This document shows, in pieces, positions 17,501 to 27,234 of a stretch of 64,000 nucleotides of DNA. The notes under the pieces were generated by a model that was given only the letters and a program-made list of their open reading frames with translations, did no database searches and was not told the origin of the DNA. Positions within the stretch are counted from its first letter, which is position 1; each line of letters starts with the position of its first letter. Location: NCBI GenBank assembly GCA_028714735.1, contig JAQTLU010000004.1, positions 186,001-250,000 of the forward strand, written 5' to 3'. Source of the stretch: Gallionellaceae bacterium (GTDB lineage: Bacteria > Pseudomonadota > Gammaproteobacteria > Burkholderiales > Thiobacillaceae). Made by a program: the position numbers and the translations under genes.

Positions 17501-17984
17501 TGGGGTCGAGCAGTTCGCGGTTCTCGATGAACAGCAGGGTGTTGGCCACCACCGGCGGAATGGCGGCGAAGTCGGCATAGGTCCGGTGCGGCTGGCGGAA
17601 GCTGTAATAGGGGTTGCCGGCGCAGTCGTCCAGGGTCAGGCCGGCGCTGCTCTTTTCCCGATAGGGCAGGAACAGGCCGTAATCGGCCAGCTTGGCCATC
17701 TCGGGCGACAGGCGCGCCTGCTGGCTGACCTGGTAGCCGCGCTGTGCCAGCCTCTCCTGGAATTCCGGCAGCCCGGTGTAGCCGAACCGGATGTCGGAGG
17801 GGCCGGCGCTCGGAAAGCGGATAAGGTTGCTGGGGCCGGGTCCGGTGCGGTAGGTCAGCCGCTTGGCGTAGTCGGCCAGCAGCATGGCCTGGAAGGGCGA
17901 GGCGATCAGTTCGTAGGCGGCCAGACCGGCCAGCCCGAACAGGACAAGACTGAAGATCAGCCAGAACCGGCCTATGCGTTTCAT
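14586..17984 (-). CDS. Class A penicillin-binding protein with proline-rich tail
   Basis: A protein of 1132 residues. An N-terminal membrane anchor (11-28) is followed by a GT51 glycosyltransferase domain (IENRELL near 153-159 and [11 protein letters not shown] at 192-202), then a transpeptidase domain with SSAK (482-485), SIN in RNSINLPF, and GGKTGTG. It polymerises and crosslinks peptidoglycan in the periplasm. The last about 110 residues are almost only Pro/Ala/Lys/Glu, perhaps a flexible spacer or a partner-binding tail. The GT51 glutamate motif deviates from the classic EDxxFxxHxG, so activity of that domain may differ. The start is 6 bases after the hemF stop, so the two genes are cotranscribed. 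Confidence 0.9.
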   Translation of the reverse strand: MKRIGRFWLIFSLVLFGLAGLAAYELIASPFQAMLLADYAKRLTYRTGPGPSNLIRFPSAGPSDIRFGYTGLPEFQERLAQRGYQVSQQARLSPEMAKLADYGLFLPYREKSSAGLTLDDCAGNPYYSFRQPHRTYADFAAIPPVVANTLLFIENRELLDPNHPQRNPAVEWDRLAQAVLEKMVQVVQPGRNVPGGSTLATQIEKFRHSPDGLTLTPGDKLRQMASASVRAYLDGTDTLVTRRRIVLDYLNTVPLSAAPGFGEVNGLGDALQAWFGYDFDRVNLLLRNPDPTAEAARAYKHVLGLLISQRKPSWYLLSGRKQLDAQANAHLGLLAEAGVITPDFRDLARKQHIAFHDGKTANYRSNKVNKAAGAARNELAAMLGVDRLYDLDRLDLTVATTLHGPSQEQVAGFLRSLTDPAAVKAAGLMGDHLLAPGNDLSKVLYSFTLQELTRDGAVLRVQADNLDQPFDINRGAKLDMGSSAKLRTLITYLQLIAELHGQYRVYSARDLDKLQIPEKDALTRWAVDWLRDTPDRSLDAMLQAAMERTYSASPAEAFYTGGGLHTFVNFNNADNGRVVNLWEALRNSINLPFIRLMRDIARHFMYRAPSTAARILADVDDPERHDYLIQFADKEGRTFLARFWKKYRGLDSHQINDILLNHLAAHPVRLAAVYRYMEPKADLDAFKAFMKTRLVNPEAWDDAELQKLYENYGPDRYNLADRAYITQIHPLELWLVAYLRQHPDAHWDTLVAASAEERIAGYEWLFKTGRKNAQDIRIQSLLEIEAFQEIHQRWQKLGYPFASLVPSYATAIGSSADRPSALAELVGIVLNDGVILSPVTLKRLDFAAGTPYHTVFASRAPTSERVIPAEVARVVRQAMINVVEQGTARRAAGAFTTQQGKLTIGGKTGTGDQRFDTYAPNGAILESRVVNRVATFAFFIGSHFYGVVTAYVPGAQAANYKFTSALPVQILKTMAPMLQPLVASSESRPREWADEVADFLAENPPASPATSPPAPPPAPPPSLPPAPPAAEEKPLPSAPAVAPKQVPKPVPKPEPGHPPAKPHPAPTAVTAPAKAAPAPAETPTGPVPHPPEPAPASEEAAGKEAMKPEPKPVHEHKPPAPASQPGEGLKLF

Positions 17985-17990
17985 CTGGGC

Positions 17991-18923
<933 letters not shown>

Positions 18924-18989
18924 CTAGCGTAGCTGATGCCGGTCCATGTCCGGCTTTGTCATGGACAACTACTCTGCGTCAATTCGACG

Positions 18990-19006
18990 CGCGGCAATTT
19001 GCCATA
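18990..19006. promoter_or_regulatory. RegA/PrrA-like palindrome in the hemF-cydP gap
   Basis: CGCGGC-AATTT-GCCATA, then ATTCCGGAT. It is close to the site at 29622 over about 25 bases. It fits the GCGNC-Nx-GNCGC pattern described for RegA/PrrA-type redox response regulators. It lies 117 bases upstream of the cydP ATG. Confidence 0.5.
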
Positions 19007-19122
19007 TTCCGGATATGGGTATCGCCTTATACATTTCGCTCCGCATTCGCACGGGCCCTGACCGTGCCGGTCGCCACCGGACTGCGGGTGGCATTCCCCG
19101 ACTCACCATGCGCGAGGTAGCC

Positions 19123-19365
19123 ATGAGACCGAACGATAAATCCGCCCTGCCGGCGCTCGCCGGAATGGTGCGGCGGCCACGCTTGTTCCGGGAAATCCTG
19201 GTCGCACTGATCATCAAGACCACCCTGCTGTTCGGTCTCTGGTGGGCCTTCTTCTCCCAGGCGCCGGCCAAGGATGCCGTTGCGCGCGGCATCGCCACGC
19301 ACCTGTATGGCAGCCCGGCTACCGCCATTCCCGTTTCTTCCTCCAACAAGGAGCCTCAACCATGA
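19123..19365 (+). CDS. cydP: Cytochrome bd-associated small membrane protein CydP
   Basis: A protein of 80 residues with one membrane helix ([21 protein letters not shown]) and a short periplasmic tail. Small proteins of this type precede cydA in many betaproteobacteria and are annotated as putative small oxidase subunits. ATG 19123 has GAGGT 5 bases upstream; ATG 19108 is an alternative. The stop overlaps the cydA start (ATGA), so they are translationally coupled. Confidence 0.75.
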   Translation: MRPNDKSALPALAGMVRRPRLFREILVALIIKTTLLFGLWWAFFSQAPAKDAVARGIATHLYGSPATAIPVSSSNKEPQP

Positions 19366-20918
19366 TCGATCCAAGCGTCGTCGACCTGTCGCGGCTGCAG
19401 TTCGCCGCGACGGCCTTCTACCATTTCCTGTTCGTGCCGCTGACCCTGGGCCTGTCCTTCCTGCTGGCCATCATGGAAACCACTTATGTCATGACCGGCA
19501 AGGAGATCTACCGCGACATGACCCAGTTCTGGGGCAAGCTGTTCGGCATCAACTTCGCCCTCGGCGTCACCACCGGCATCACCATGGAGTTCCAGTTCGG
19601 CACCAACTGGGCCTACTACTCGCATTACGTCGGCGACATCTTCGGCGCCCCGCTGGCGATCGAGGGCCTGATGGCCTTCTTCCTGGAATCGACCTTCATC
19701 GGCCTGTTCTTCTTCGGCTGGAACAAGCTGTCCAGGCGCGAACACCTGGTCATCACCTACCTGACCGCGATCGGCTCCAACCTGTCGGCGGTGTGGATCC
19801 TGATCGCCAACGGCTGGATGCAGAACCCGATCGGCTCGGAATTCAGCTGGGTGACCATGCGCATGGAGATGAGCTCGTTCTGGGACCTGCTGTTCAACCC
19901 GGCGGCCCAGGCCAAGTTCGTCCACACCGTGTCGGCCGGCTACGTCACCGGCTCGCTGTTCGTGCTCGGCATCTCGTCCTGGTACCTGCTCAAGGGCCGC
20001 GACATCGAATTCGCCAAGCGCTCGTTCCGCATCGCCGCCGCGTTCGGCTTCGCCTCCGCCCTGTCGGTGATCGTCCTGGGCGACGAGTCCGGCTATGCCG
20101 TGACCGAGCACCAGCAGACCAAGCTGGCGGCCATGGAGGGAATGTGGCAGACCGAGCCGGCGCCGGCGCCGTTCACCTTGTTCGCCATCCCGGACGACGA
20201 GACGCGCAGCAACAGCGCCGAGATCAAGATTCCCTATGCGCTCGGCCTGATCGCCACCCGTTCCGCGACCAAGGTGCTGCCCGGCATCGACCAGTTGGAG
20301 CAACAGGCGGCCGAGCGCATCGGCCGCGGCGCCCTGGCCGTGGCCGCGCTGGAGCAGCTGCGCGCCAAGACCGCCGACGCGGCGGCCAAGGCCGTGTTCG
20401 AGGCCAACAAGGCCGACCTCGGCTACGGCCTGCTGCTGAAGAAATACACCGCCGATGTCGCCCAGGCGACCCCGGACATGATCGCCCAGGCCGCCCGCGA
20501 CGCCATCCCCAGGGTGGCGCCGATGTTCTGGACCTTCCGCATCATGGTGGCCCTGGGCTTCCTGTTCCTGGTCCTGTTCGCGCTGTCGTTCTGGTACTCG
20601 GCCAGGAACACCTTCCACGAGAAGCGCTGGCTGCTGAAGTGGGCGGTGTGGTTCATCCCGCTGCCCTGGATCGCCTCCGAGATGGGCTGGTTCGTGGCCG
20701 AGTACGGCCGCCAGCCGTGGACCATCTACGGCGTCCTGCCCACCCACCTGTCCACCTCGACCCTCTCGGCCGGCAGCCTGTACGGCTCCATCGCCGGCTT
20801 CATGTTCTTCTACACCGGGCTCCTGGTGGTCGAGCTGTTCCTGATGTTCAAGTACGCCCGCCTGGGCCCGAGTTCGCTCGGGGTCGGCCGCTACCACTTC
20901 GAAACCGCTGCCGCCTGA
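19362..20918 (+). CDS. cydA: Cytochrome bd ubiquinol oxidase subunit I
   Basis: A protein of 518 residues. Oxidises quinol and carries hemes b558, b595 and d in the inner membrane. The N-terminus [20 protein letters not shown] contains the first heme ligand His (residue 21); the second ligand region [12 protein letters not shown] and FRIMVALGF (Met ligand) are present. The stretch between about 255 and 375 is the long hydrophilic quinol-binding Q-loop. AAGGAG at 19348-19353 supports ATG 19362. It is followed 15 bases later by cydB. Confidence 0.97.
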   Translation: MIDPSVVDLSRLQFAATAFYHFLFVPLTLGLSFLLAIMETTYVMTGKEIYRDMTQFWGKLFGINFALGVTTGITMEFQFGTNWAYYSHYVGDIFGAPLAIEGLMAFFLESTFIGLFFFGWNKLSRREHLVITYLTAIGSNLSAVWILIANGWMQNPIGSEFSWVTMRMEMSSFWDLLFNPAAQAKFVHTVSAGYVTGSLFVLGISSWYLLKGRDIEFAKRSFRIAAAFGFASALSVIVLGDESGYAVTEHQQTKLAAMEGMWQTEPAPAPFTLFAIPDDETRSNSAEIKIPYALGLIATRSATKVLPGIDQLEQQAAERIGRGALAVAALEQLRAKTADAAAKAVFEANKADLGYGLLLKKYTADVAQATPDMIAQAARDAIPRVAPMFWTFRIMVALGFLFLVLFALSFWYSARNTFHEKRWLLKWAVWFIPLPWIASEMGWFVAEYGRQPWTIYGVLPTHLSTSTLSAGSLYGSIAGFMFFYTGLLVVELFLMFKYARLGPSSLGVGRYHFETAAA

Positions 20919-20933
20919 GCCGAGGAGAAAACC

Positions 20934-22073
20934 ATGCTGGATTATGAAACCCTGAAGATCATCTGGTGGTTGCTGGTCGGCGTCCTGCTGCTCGGCTTCG
21001 CCGTCATGGACGGCCACGACATGGGGGTCGGCACCCTGCTGCCCTTCGTCGGCAAGGACGACGTCGAGCGCCGGGTCGTGATCAACACCGTCGGCCCGCA
21101 CTGGGACGGCAACCAGGTCTGGTTCATCACCGCCGGCGGCGCCATCTTCGCGGCCTGGCCGCTGGTCTATGCGACCGCCTTCTCGGGCTTCTACTGGGCC
21201 ATGCTGGCGGTGCTGTGGGCGCTGTTCTTCCGCCCGGTCGGCTTCGACTACCGCAGCAAGGTGGCCGATCCGCGCTGGCGCACGGCCTGGGACTGGGGCC
21301 TGTTCGTCGGCGGCGCGGTGCCGGCGCTGATCTTCGGGGTCGCCTTCGGCAACCTGCTCCAGGGCGTGCCGTTCCACTTCGAGGCCAACCTGATGCCGGT
21401 CTACACCGGCACCTTCTGGGCCCTGCTCAACCCGTTCGCCCTCCTGGCCGGGGTGGTCAGCCTGGCCATGCTCACCTTCCACGGCGCCAACTACCTGATG
21501 ATCCGTACCGAGGGCGCGGTCTACCAGCGCGCCAGGACGGCCTCGCTGATCTTCGGCGGCCTGATGCTGGCGGCCTTCGCCGGCGCCGGGCTATGGGTGA
21601 CGGCCGGGATACCGGGTTACGTGATCACCTCGCCGGTCGATCCCGCGGCCCTGCCCAACCCGCTCGACAAGACCGTCGTGGTCGAGGCGGGCGCCTGGCT
21701 GAGCAACTTCGCGGCCCAGCCGCTGCTCTGGCTGGTGCCCGGCGCCGGTTTCATCGGCGGCCTGATCGGCCTGGTCATGGCGCGCGTCGACCGGCCGGTC
21801 CTGGCCTTCGTCGGCAGCGCGGTGGCCGAACTGGGCATCATCGGCACCGCCGGCGTGGCGATGTTCCCGTTCATCATGCCGTCGTCGAGCGACCCGCGTT
21901 CCAGCCTGACCGTCTGGGACAGCGTGTCCAGCCACCTGACCCTGGACATCATGTTCTGGGCCGCCCTGATCTTCACCCCCATCGTCATCAGCTATACCGC
22001 CTGGGCCTACAGGAAGATGGCCGGCAAGGTGACCCCCGCCTTCATCGAGGCCAACGACCATTCCGCCTACTGA
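20934..22073 (+). CDS. cydB: Cytochrome bd ubiquinol oxidase subunit II
   Basis: A protein of 379 residues with about nine membrane helices. The conserved starts FAVMDGHDMGVG and the block VGPHWDGNQVWFITAGGA are diagnostic. It forms the heterodimer with CydA and gives the low-oxygen, high-affinity terminal oxidase. A good ribosome site (GAGGAG) precedes ATG 20934. cydX follows after 16 bases. Confidence 0.97.
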   Translation: MLDYETLKIIWWLLVGVLLLGFAVMDGHDMGVGTLLPFVGKDDVERRVVINTVGPHWDGNQVWFITAGGAIFAAWPLVYATAFSGFYWAMLAVLWALFFRPVGFDYRSKVADPRWRTAWDWGLFVGGAVPALIFGVAFGNLLQGVPFHFEANLMPVYTGTFWALLNPFALLAGVVSLAMLTFHGANYLMIRTEGAVYQRARTASLIFGGLMLAAFAGAGLWVTAGIPGYVITSPVDPAALPNPLDKTVVVEAGAWLSNFAAQPLLWLVPGAGFIGGLIGLVMARVDRPVLAFVGSAVAELGIIGTAGVAMFPFIMPSSSDPRSSLTVWDSVSSHLTLDIMFWAALIFTPIVISYTAWAYRKMAGKVTPAFIEANDHSAY

Positions 22074-22089
22074 CATCAAGGAGCCTGCT

Positions 22090-22197
22090 ATGTGGTATTT
22101 CACCTGGGTACTCGGCATTTCCGCCGCCATCATGCTGTCCGTCCTCAACGCCATGTGGTACGAGGCGCAGGAGTGCGCCGCGCAGAACGGCGACTAG
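22090..22197 (+). CDS. cydX: Cytochrome bd small subunit CydX
   Basis: A protein of 35 residues, MWYFTWVLGISAAIMLSVLN onwards, a single helix with the conserved start MWYFxWxLG and the Glu after the helix (WYEAQE). CydX/CbdX stabilises the d-heme site of the oxidase. AAGGAG at 22078-22083 gives a strong start. It is the last gene of the cyd operon. Confidence 0.9.
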   Translation: MWYFTWVLGISAAIMLSVLNAMWYEAQECAAQNGD

Positions 22198-22221
22198 ACA
22201 ACCGGGAAAGCCTTTCGCTTG

Positions 22222-22246
22222 GCCCCGCTCAGGCGGGGCTTTTTTT
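22222..22246 (+). terminator. Rho-independent terminator of the cyd operon
   Basis: GCCCCGC (22222-22228), loop TCAG, GCGGGGC (22233-22239), then seven T. A textbook terminator 25 bases after cydX. Confidence 0.95.
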
Positions 22247-22260
22247 GCCCCGGTGCGGCC

Positions 22261-22277
22261 TGCGACAAAATGCCGCA
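22261..22277. promoter_or_regulatory. RegA/PrrA-like palindrome upstream of the copper receptor gene
   Basis: TGCGAC-AAAAT-GCCGCA, one mismatch from perfect symmetry. It lies after the cyd terminator, so it belongs to the receptor gene's promoter, 112 bases before its ATG. Confidence 0.5.
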
Positions 22278-22343
22278 GGCCGGGCCTGCATGGTCGGAAA
22301 TAAAATCAGCGTGCTTCCATTCGTGGCATTGGGCCATGGATTC

Positions 22344-22365
22344 AACCCCCGCAAGGGGGTTTTTT
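22344..22365 (+). terminator. Hairpin with T-run just upstream of the copper receptor gene
   Basis: AACCCCC-GCAA-GGGGGTT followed by TTTTC, ending 24 bases before ATG 22389. It has the form of an intrinsic terminator inside the leader of the receptor gene, so it may be an attenuator, or a second terminator for readthrough from cyd if the promoter is downstream. Confidence 0.6.
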
Positions 22366-22388
22366 CTTGCTGATAGGGGATAGAAAAA

Positions 22389-24428
22389 ATGCACGGTAAC
22401 TTCGCGTTGCGGACCTCGACTTTGCTGATCCTGGCCGCCATCGCCGGCATGTCATGGGCCGGGGACGTCACGACCCTGGACGAGGTGGTCGTCACCGCGC
22501 CGCGCATGGCCGAGCCGCTCACCATCGAACTCGATCCGAAGTTGCCGCAGCAGCCGGTGCCGGCCAACGACGGCGCCAGCTTCCTGAAGAACGTGCCCGG
22601 CTTCGCCATGATCCGCAAGGGCGGCACCGACGGCGACCCGGTCCTGCGCGGCCTGGCCGGCTCGCGCCTGAACATCCTGCTCGACGGCACCGAGTTCTAC
22701 GGCGGCTGCGGCATGCGCATGGACCCGCCGACCGCCTATGTCTTCCCGGAGACCTTCGACAAGGTCACCGTGATCAAGGGTCCGGAAACGGTTCTGTACG
22801 GCAACGGCAATTCGGCCGGCGTGGTGCTGTTCGACCGCGATGCCAAGGCCATGAGCCAGCCGGGCGGCCGGGTCGACGCCAGTCTCATGGCCGGCGCCTG
22901 GGGCCGGCTGGACGGCGTCCTGGCCGGAAACTATGCCGGCGAGAAGGCCTATATCCATGCCGTCGCCAGCCATGCCGAATCGAACGACTACAAGGACGGC
23001 GACGGCAAAAAGGTGCATTCCTTCTACGAGCGCGAGAACCTGTCCGGCGCGGCCGGCTGGACCCCGGACCGGGACACCCGGCTGGAGTTCTCCGCCGTCG
23101 CCAGCCGCGCCGAGGCCGCCTATGCCGACCGCACCATGGACGGGGTCAAGTTCGACCGCGAGGGCTACGGCATCAAGTTCGAGAAGGGCAACCTGTCGCC
23201 GGTGGTGCAGAAGATCGCGGCCCAGTTGAACTACAACTACATCGACCACGTGATGGACAACTACAGTCTGCGCACCTATACGGCGATGAGTCACATGGTC
23301 AACAACCCGGACCGCGAAACAAAGAGCGCGAAGCTGTCCGCCGATCTGGCCGTGGCCGCTACCACCCTGCTGACCGTGGGTGCCGACTGGCAGGGCAACG
23401 AGCACACCCTGCGCAAGGTCAGCGGCACTGAGGCACAGGCCGATGCCTATGCCGGCCTGCCCCGCATCAAGGACATGGCGACCGACATCACGGGCCTGTT
23501 CGGCGAGTTGCGCCACGACCTGTCGGAGCGCCAGCGGGTGATCGCCGGCCTGCGCGTGGACGACTGGTCGGCCGACCGCTACAACTCGATGACCGGCGGC
23601 ACCTTCATGGCCGGCGCCGACGAGACCCTGACCAGCGGCTTCGTCCGCTACGAGCAGGACCTGGCCGGCCAGTCCGCCACCGCCTTCGTCGGCCTCGGCC
23701 ATTCCGAGCGGCCGATGGACTACTGGGAAGCCTCCACCTACAACGGCCTCCTGGCCAGCGGCCGGCTCAACCCGGAACGGAACGATCAGCTGGATGCCGG
23801 CCTGATCTGGAAGGGTGGCGATTTCAATGGCTCGGTGTCCCTGTTCTACAGCCGGATCGACGATTACATCCTGACCTATGCCGGAAGCACGGTGCCGAGC
23901 GCACGCGTCATGAATTGTCCGGCCACGGCGACCATGGGCGTTTATTCATGCAGCGGCAACATCGACGCCACCCGCTACGGCGGCGAGGCCGACATGGCCT
24001 GGCGCTTCGCACCGCAATGGACCCTGCGCGGCACCCTGGCCTGGGTCCACGCCGACAACGATACCGACAACGTGCCGCTGGCGCAGACCCCGCCGCTGGA
24101 AGGCCGCCTGGGCCTCGACTACACGACCGGGCCCTGGACCTTCGGCGGCGTCGTGCGCATGGTGGCGGAGCAGGACCGGGTCGACGTCGGCTATGGCAAC
24201 ATCGTCGGCCAGGACTACGGCAAGACCAGCGGCTTCAACACCCTGGCGCTCAATCTGGCCTACAAGCCGAACAAGCAGTGGCTGGTCAGCGCCGGCCTCG
24301 ACAACGTGTTCGACAAGTCCTATGCCGAGCACCTGGCCCGCGACAACAGCTTCGAGGCCGGCCCCGGCACCCGGGTCAACGAGCCCGGCCGCTTCATCTG
24401 GGCCAAGCTGAACTACCGCTTCGACTGA
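22389..24428 (+). CDS. TonB-dependent copper receptor (OprC/NosA type)
   Basis: A protein of 679 residues. Signal peptide ends near AGMSWA; TonB box region TLDEVVVTAP at about 29-38; plug domain to about 160; then a 22-strand barrel ending in RFIWAKLNYRF. The family block RMDPPTAYVFPETFD and VIKGPETVLYGNGNSAG identify the copper receptor group. A copper site of the CxxxM...HxM form described for OprC is visible: C107, M111, H287, M289, with the same 180-residue spacing. It imports copper across the outer membrane using ExbBD-TonB, probably the set at 34350-35849. A hairpin with T-run and a redox-type palindrome lie in its leader. Confidence 0.9.
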   Translation: MHGNFALRTSTLLILAAIAGMSWAGDVTTLDEVVVTAPRMAEPLTIELDPKLPQQPVPANDGASFLKNVPGFAMIRKGGTDGDPVLRGLAGSRLNILLDGTEFYGGCGMRMDPPTAYVFPETFDKVTVIKGPETVLYGNGNSAGVVLFDRDAKAMSQPGGRVDASLMAGAWGRLDGVLAGNYAGEKAYIHAVASHAESNDYKDGDGKKVHSFYERENLSGAAGWTPDRDTRLEFSAVASRAEAAYADRTMDGVKFDREGYGIKFEKGNLSPVVQKIAAQLNYNYIDHVMDNYSLRTYTAMSHMVNNPDRETKSAKLSADLAVAATTLLTVGADWQGNEHTLRKVSGTEAQADAYAGLPRIKDMATDITGLFGELRHDLSERQRVIAGLRVDDWSADRYNSMTGGTFMAGADETLTSGFVRYEQDLAGQSATAFVGLGHSERPMDYWEASTYNGLLASGRLNPERNDQLDAGLIWKGGDFNGSVSLFYSRIDDYILTYAGSTVPSARVMNCPATATMGVYSCSGNIDATRYGGEADMAWRFAPQWTLRGTLAWVHADNDTDNVPLAQTPPLEGRLGLDYTTGPWTFGGVVRMVAEQDRVDVGYGNIVGQDYGKTSGFNTLALNLAYKPNKQWLVSAGLDNVFDKSYAEHLARDNSFEAGPGTRVNEPGRFIWAKLNYRFD

Positions 24429-24448
24429 ACGGCCGACGGCTAGGCGTG

Positions 24449-24469
24449 CGCGCCCGCTTGCCGGGCGCG
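24449..24469. terminator. Bidirectional hairpin between convergent genes
   Basis: Perfect 8-bp stem CGCGCCCG/CGGGCGCG with loop CTTGC between the receptor (stop 24428) and the DUF2202 gene on the other strand (stop 24473). There is no clear T-run. Confidence 0.5.
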
Positions 24470-24472
24470 GCC

Positions 24473-25111
24473 TTACCAGGGCTGCTCGGGGGCGCGCGCC
24501 TTGCGTCGGCGGGCAATGGTTCCCAGCCCAGCCAGGCCGGCCAGCATCAGGGCATAGCTTTCCGGCTCGGGCACCGGGGCGGCTGCCGGGGCGGGGGTCG
24601 TGGCGAGGAAATTGTTGAACGCGTTCAGGTGTTTGCCGGACGCCCACTGCAGACTCGTGTAGGTCGAGTAGAGCGACGAGGTCGACGGTACGCCGGTCAT
24701 GGCGGCGTCGAGGTCGGCCATGTCCAGTATCTCGATGTCGCGGCCGACGGCCAGCGCGTCATAGCTGGATCGGCTGCCCCGTGCCAGCAGGCTGGCGTAG
24801 AGCGACTGGATGGCCATGTTCTGGAACGAGCCCTTGGCCAAGGCGGTCAGGTCGCTGACGTCGATGCCCGCGCTGCCGGCCTCTGCGAGCAGCATGGAAA
24901 CATGCTGGTCCTCCGAGCGCATGATGTTGCCGAAGGGCATGAGCCCGGTCTGCGAGTAGAAAACCTCGTACAGGTCGCCGGCCAGTTTTTCTTCCTCGAT
25001 CATGTAACGCAAGGTGCCGATTGCTTCCGGTGTATAGGTGTCCGCGCGGGCGCTGCCGGCTGCAGCCAGCGTGGCGGCCAGCAGGATGGCCAGGGTCTTG
25101 AACCGATTCAT
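24473..25111 (-). CDS. DUF2202 ferritin-like protein with PEP-CTERM tail
   Basis: A protein of 212 residues. Signal peptide to about ARA (residue 23). A DUF2202 domain (about 28-165) has EEEKLAGDLYEVFY and MPFGNIMRSEDQHV, with the Glu/His residues (E, ExxH-like) that in ferritin-like folds bind a di-metal centre. The C-terminal PEP-CTERM tail is VPEPESYALMLAGLAGLG with a basic end. It is likely exported and anchored at the cell surface; a role in metal binding or redox protection is inference. It is divergent from another PEP-CTERM gene with two palindromes between, and convergent with the copper receptor. Confidence 0.85.
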   Translation of the reverse strand: MNRFKTLAILLAATLAAAGSARADTYTPEAIGTLRYMIEEEKLAGDLYEVFYSQTGLMPFGNIMRSEDQHVSMLLAEAGSAGIDVSDLTALAKGSFQNMAIQSLYASLLARGSRSSYDALAVGRDIEILDMADLDAAMTGVPSTSSLYSTYTSLQWASGKHLNAFNNFLATTPAPAAAPVPEPESYALMLAGLAGLGTIARRRKARAPEQPW

Positions 25112-25241
25112 GTGCTTGGGCTTTTAGTAAAGTCGGGAAATCAATCATCACCAGGATGATTGCGGCTGGGCTGCGGGGAGCAAGCCCGGCTTATTCAAGA
25201 TAAGCGCAGCCAATTCTATGGAAGTTGCACGCGGCCAGGCA

Positions 25242-25258
25242 TGCGACAAGAGGTCGCA
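25242..25258. promoter_or_regulatory. RegA/PrrA-like palindrome, DUF2202 side
   Basis: TGCGAC-AAGAG-GTCGCA, perfect 6-bp arms. It lies 131 bases upstream of the DUF2202-PEP start. Confidence 0.55.
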
Positions 25259-25384
25259 GGGGCCGGGCCGCAGTGAGCGCGGCCGACCGGCTACGGTGCC
25301 CTCTGCCCCGGCCGGAAGCCAGGCGCCGTGCGGCCTGGCGCCCGTATCGAGACCGTGAAACAAACCGAGTGAGTGGAATAACTC

Positions 25385-25401
25385 TGCGGCGTCTTGTCGC
25401 A
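25385..25401. promoter_or_regulatory. RegA/PrrA-like palindrome, plus-strand PEP-CTERM side
   Basis: TGCGGC-GTCTT-GTCGCA, then TT, giving the shared right half TGTCGCATT. It lies 126 bases upstream of ATG 25527. Confidence 0.5.
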
Positions 25402-25526
25402 TTGTTGGCGGCCTGTCGGCCTGCTTATAGTGCCTGCGCCCCGGCTTCGGTGGCGATGGGTTTTCCGGCGGGCAGCACTGCAGGTCAGGGGCCGGGACGC
25501 AATTTCAACAGGCTTGGAAGAGATCA

Positions 25527-26255
25527 ATGATCAGCAACAAGGTTCAGTCGAAAACCAGCGGCGCACGGATGTTGCTCGGCGCGCTGGCGATGGCCGTCGG
25601 CATGCCGTCAGCATTCGCATCGGTGACCACCTACAACGTCGTCGAGACGTTTAACCAGGTGGTCTATGACGTCAGCAACCCGACCTGGGACACGATATTC
25701 ACGGGATCGTTCAGCTACGATTCCGTCACCCAGACGGTATCCAACCTGACCGGCTCGCTGTCCCAGGCCATGGACGGCAACACTACATGGGTACCGCTCA
25801 CCTACCAGTTGTCCGCGGTGGCCGACGGCACGAACGGCCTGATCGTCTCGGTGTTCAAGGAGAACACCACCGACGTATTCCAGGGCGGCGGCTTTGCCAG
25901 CACCGGGCTGATGGGGCCGGTGCGGACGTATGGCAACTACAACGCCTTCGCCTCGATCTATGTGCCTTTTGCCGACCCGACGGCGGCGCTGACCCAGGCC
26001 GAAATGGACAAACTGGCGTACGCGGACTGCACGCCGGGCGGGCTGATGCCTCGCAACGGTTCGGGCACGGTATGCATGGCGGGCTGGGTCGCTTATGCCA
26101 ATGGCGTGCCGGGGCCGGGCGGGACGATGCGGGGCACCTTCCCCATTACCCAGTCGATCACCGCGGCGGTGCCGGAACCCGAAACCTACGCCTTGATGTC
26201 GGCCGGCCTGGGCTTGATGGGGTTCGTCGCGCGCCGTCGCCGCAAGACCCGCTAG
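25527..26255 (+). CDS. PEP-CTERM protein, first of a tandem pair
   Basis: A protein of 242 residues with signal peptide (cleavage near AFA, residue 30). The beta-rich domain starts VTTYNVVETF and holds a conserved Cys pair (AYADCTPGG and TVCMAGW). The C-terminal tail is VPEPETYALMSAGLGLMG with RRRRKTR. Its sequence lines up along its whole length with the next gene, so they are paralogs from a tandem duplication. The function is unknown. The position between copper-type TonB receptor genes suggests an envelope role linked to metal uptake, by context only. Confidence 0.85.
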   Translation: MISNKVQSKTSGARMLLGALAMAVGMPSAFASVTTYNVVETFNQVVYDVSNPTWDTIFTGSFSYDSVTQTVSNLTGSLSQAMDGNTTWVPLTYQLSAVADGTNGLIVSVFKENTTDVFQGGGFASTGLMGPVRTYGNYNAFASIYVPFADPTAALTQAEMDKLAYADCTPGGLMPRNGSGTVCMAGWVAYANGVPGPGGTMRGTFPITQSITAAVPEPETYALMSAGLGLMGFVARRRRKTR

Positions 26256-26261
26256 TTCATG

Positions 26262-26291
26262 CGGCCCGCATGCCTGAGGGGGCACGGGCCG
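26262..26291 (+). terminator. Hairpin after the first tandem PEP-CTERM gene
   Basis: CGGCCCG (26262-26268) and CGGGCCG (26285-26291), 16-base loop, no strong T-run. It may reduce readthrough into the paralog. Confidence 0.4.
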
Positions 26292-26364
26292 TTGTCCGTC
26301 GCGACGCCGGGTGCGCTCGCGAAAAGAAACCAAGTACGTCTTGTACTGCCACCAGGAAGGGAGA

Positions 26365-27099
26365 ATGACCATGAAAAAACTGTTGTTGATCGGCGGGGCG
26401 CTCGCCGTGTTTGCCGGTGCGCCGATGGCCCAGGCCGCCGTTACCACCTACAACGTCGTCGAGACGTTCCACGAGCCCGACACCCAGCCCAGCGATTCGA
26501 TCTTCACGGGATCGTTCACCTTCGACGACGTCAGCATGACGGTATCGAACCTGAGCGGCTGGCTGACCGAATCCATGACGGGCAGCGGGACCGGTCCGGC
26601 ACCGTATTACGACATGACCCAGCTGAACCTCACCCATCAACTGTCGTCGGTGTACGACCCCGTGCTGGGCGGCCTGCTGGTCACCACGTTCCTGAACGAC
26701 AACACCCACACCTTCACCACCATGACGGGCGGCGATGGCTGGACGCCCGGCGCCGGGGTGGCGGTGGGCGGTGTGTATTACGGCTTTCCGGCCCCCGCCG
26801 CCAACCCGGGCAACGCCTACGCCATGATCTTCGTCAATACTACGGATCCGACTGCGGCGTTGACCCAGGCCCAGATCAACAAGCTGGCCTACGCGGACTG
26901 CGCGCCGGGCGGCATGATGGGCGCGGTGTGCATGACTGGGACTACGGTGGCGGGCTACGGCAGCATCGGCACGATGAGCGGCTATCCGGTCTCCCAGACG
27001 ATCACCGCGGCGGTTCCGGAGCCCGAGACCTATGCCTTGATGCTGTCCGGTCTGGGCATGGTGGGATTTATTGCCCGCCGGCGGCGCAAGGCTGTCTAG
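26365..27099 (+). CDS. PEP-CTERM protein, second of a tandem pair
   Basis: About 244 residues. Starts at ATG 26365 or 26371; AGGAAGGGAG lies just before both. Signal peptide MKKLLLIGGALAVFAGAPMA. The domain TTYNVVETFHEPD, the Cys pair (AYADCAPGG and AVCMTG) and the tail VPEPETYALMLSGLGMVG with RRRRKAV all match the preceding gene. It shares DPTAALTQA and TITAAVPEPE with that gene. Surface protein of unknown role. The TonB receptor gene begins 135 bases later. Confidence 0.85.
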   Translation: MTMKKLLLIGGALAVFAGAPMAQAAVTTYNVVETFHEPDTQPSDSIFTGSFTFDDVSMTVSNLSGWLTESMTGSGTGPAPYYDMTQLNLTHQLSSVYDPVLGGLLVTTFLNDNTHTFTTMTGGDGWTPGAGVAVGGVYYGFPAPAANPGNAYAMIFVNTTDPTAALTQAQINKLAYADCAPGGMMGAVCMTGTTVAGYGSIGTMSGYPVSQTITAAVPEPETYALMLSGLGMVGFIARRRRKAV

Positions 27100-27110
27100 T
27101 CCTGCAGTCT

Positions 27111-27128
27111 GCGCGCCAAGTGGCGCGC
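27111..27128 (+). terminator. Hairpin after the second tandem PEP-CTERM gene
   Basis: GCGCGCCA-AG-TGGCGCGC, perfect 8-bp arms 12 bases after the stop, with no T-run. Confidence 0.4.
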
Positions 27129-27234
27129 GGACCATACCCACCTGGACCCGGATAGGGCGCGAGGGTGGCTTGCCGTCGTCGGATTTTCGTCTGCAGCGGG
27201 ATTTGCGCTTCAGGCCTTCCAACCCTGTAGAGCC

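Larger units (their letters stand above)
25112..25526. promoter_or_regulatory. Divergent promoter region between two PEP-CTERM genes
   Basis: These 415 bases separate divergent PEP-CTERM genes and contain no convincing gene. Two copies of the recurring palindrome are present at 25242-25258 and 25385-25401, one nearer each gene. No clear -35/-10 pair was identified. Confidence 0.5.

Noticed and set aside
22247-22388. A metal or cobalamin riboswitch before the copper receptor
   Set aside because: The leader is too short and has no B12-box or other known riboswitch core; only a palindrome and a hairpin are seen.
25112-25526. Sigma-54 (-24/-12) promoters before the PEP-CTERM genes
   Set aside because: No GG-N10-GC element with the right flanks was found near any of the PEP-CTERM starts.
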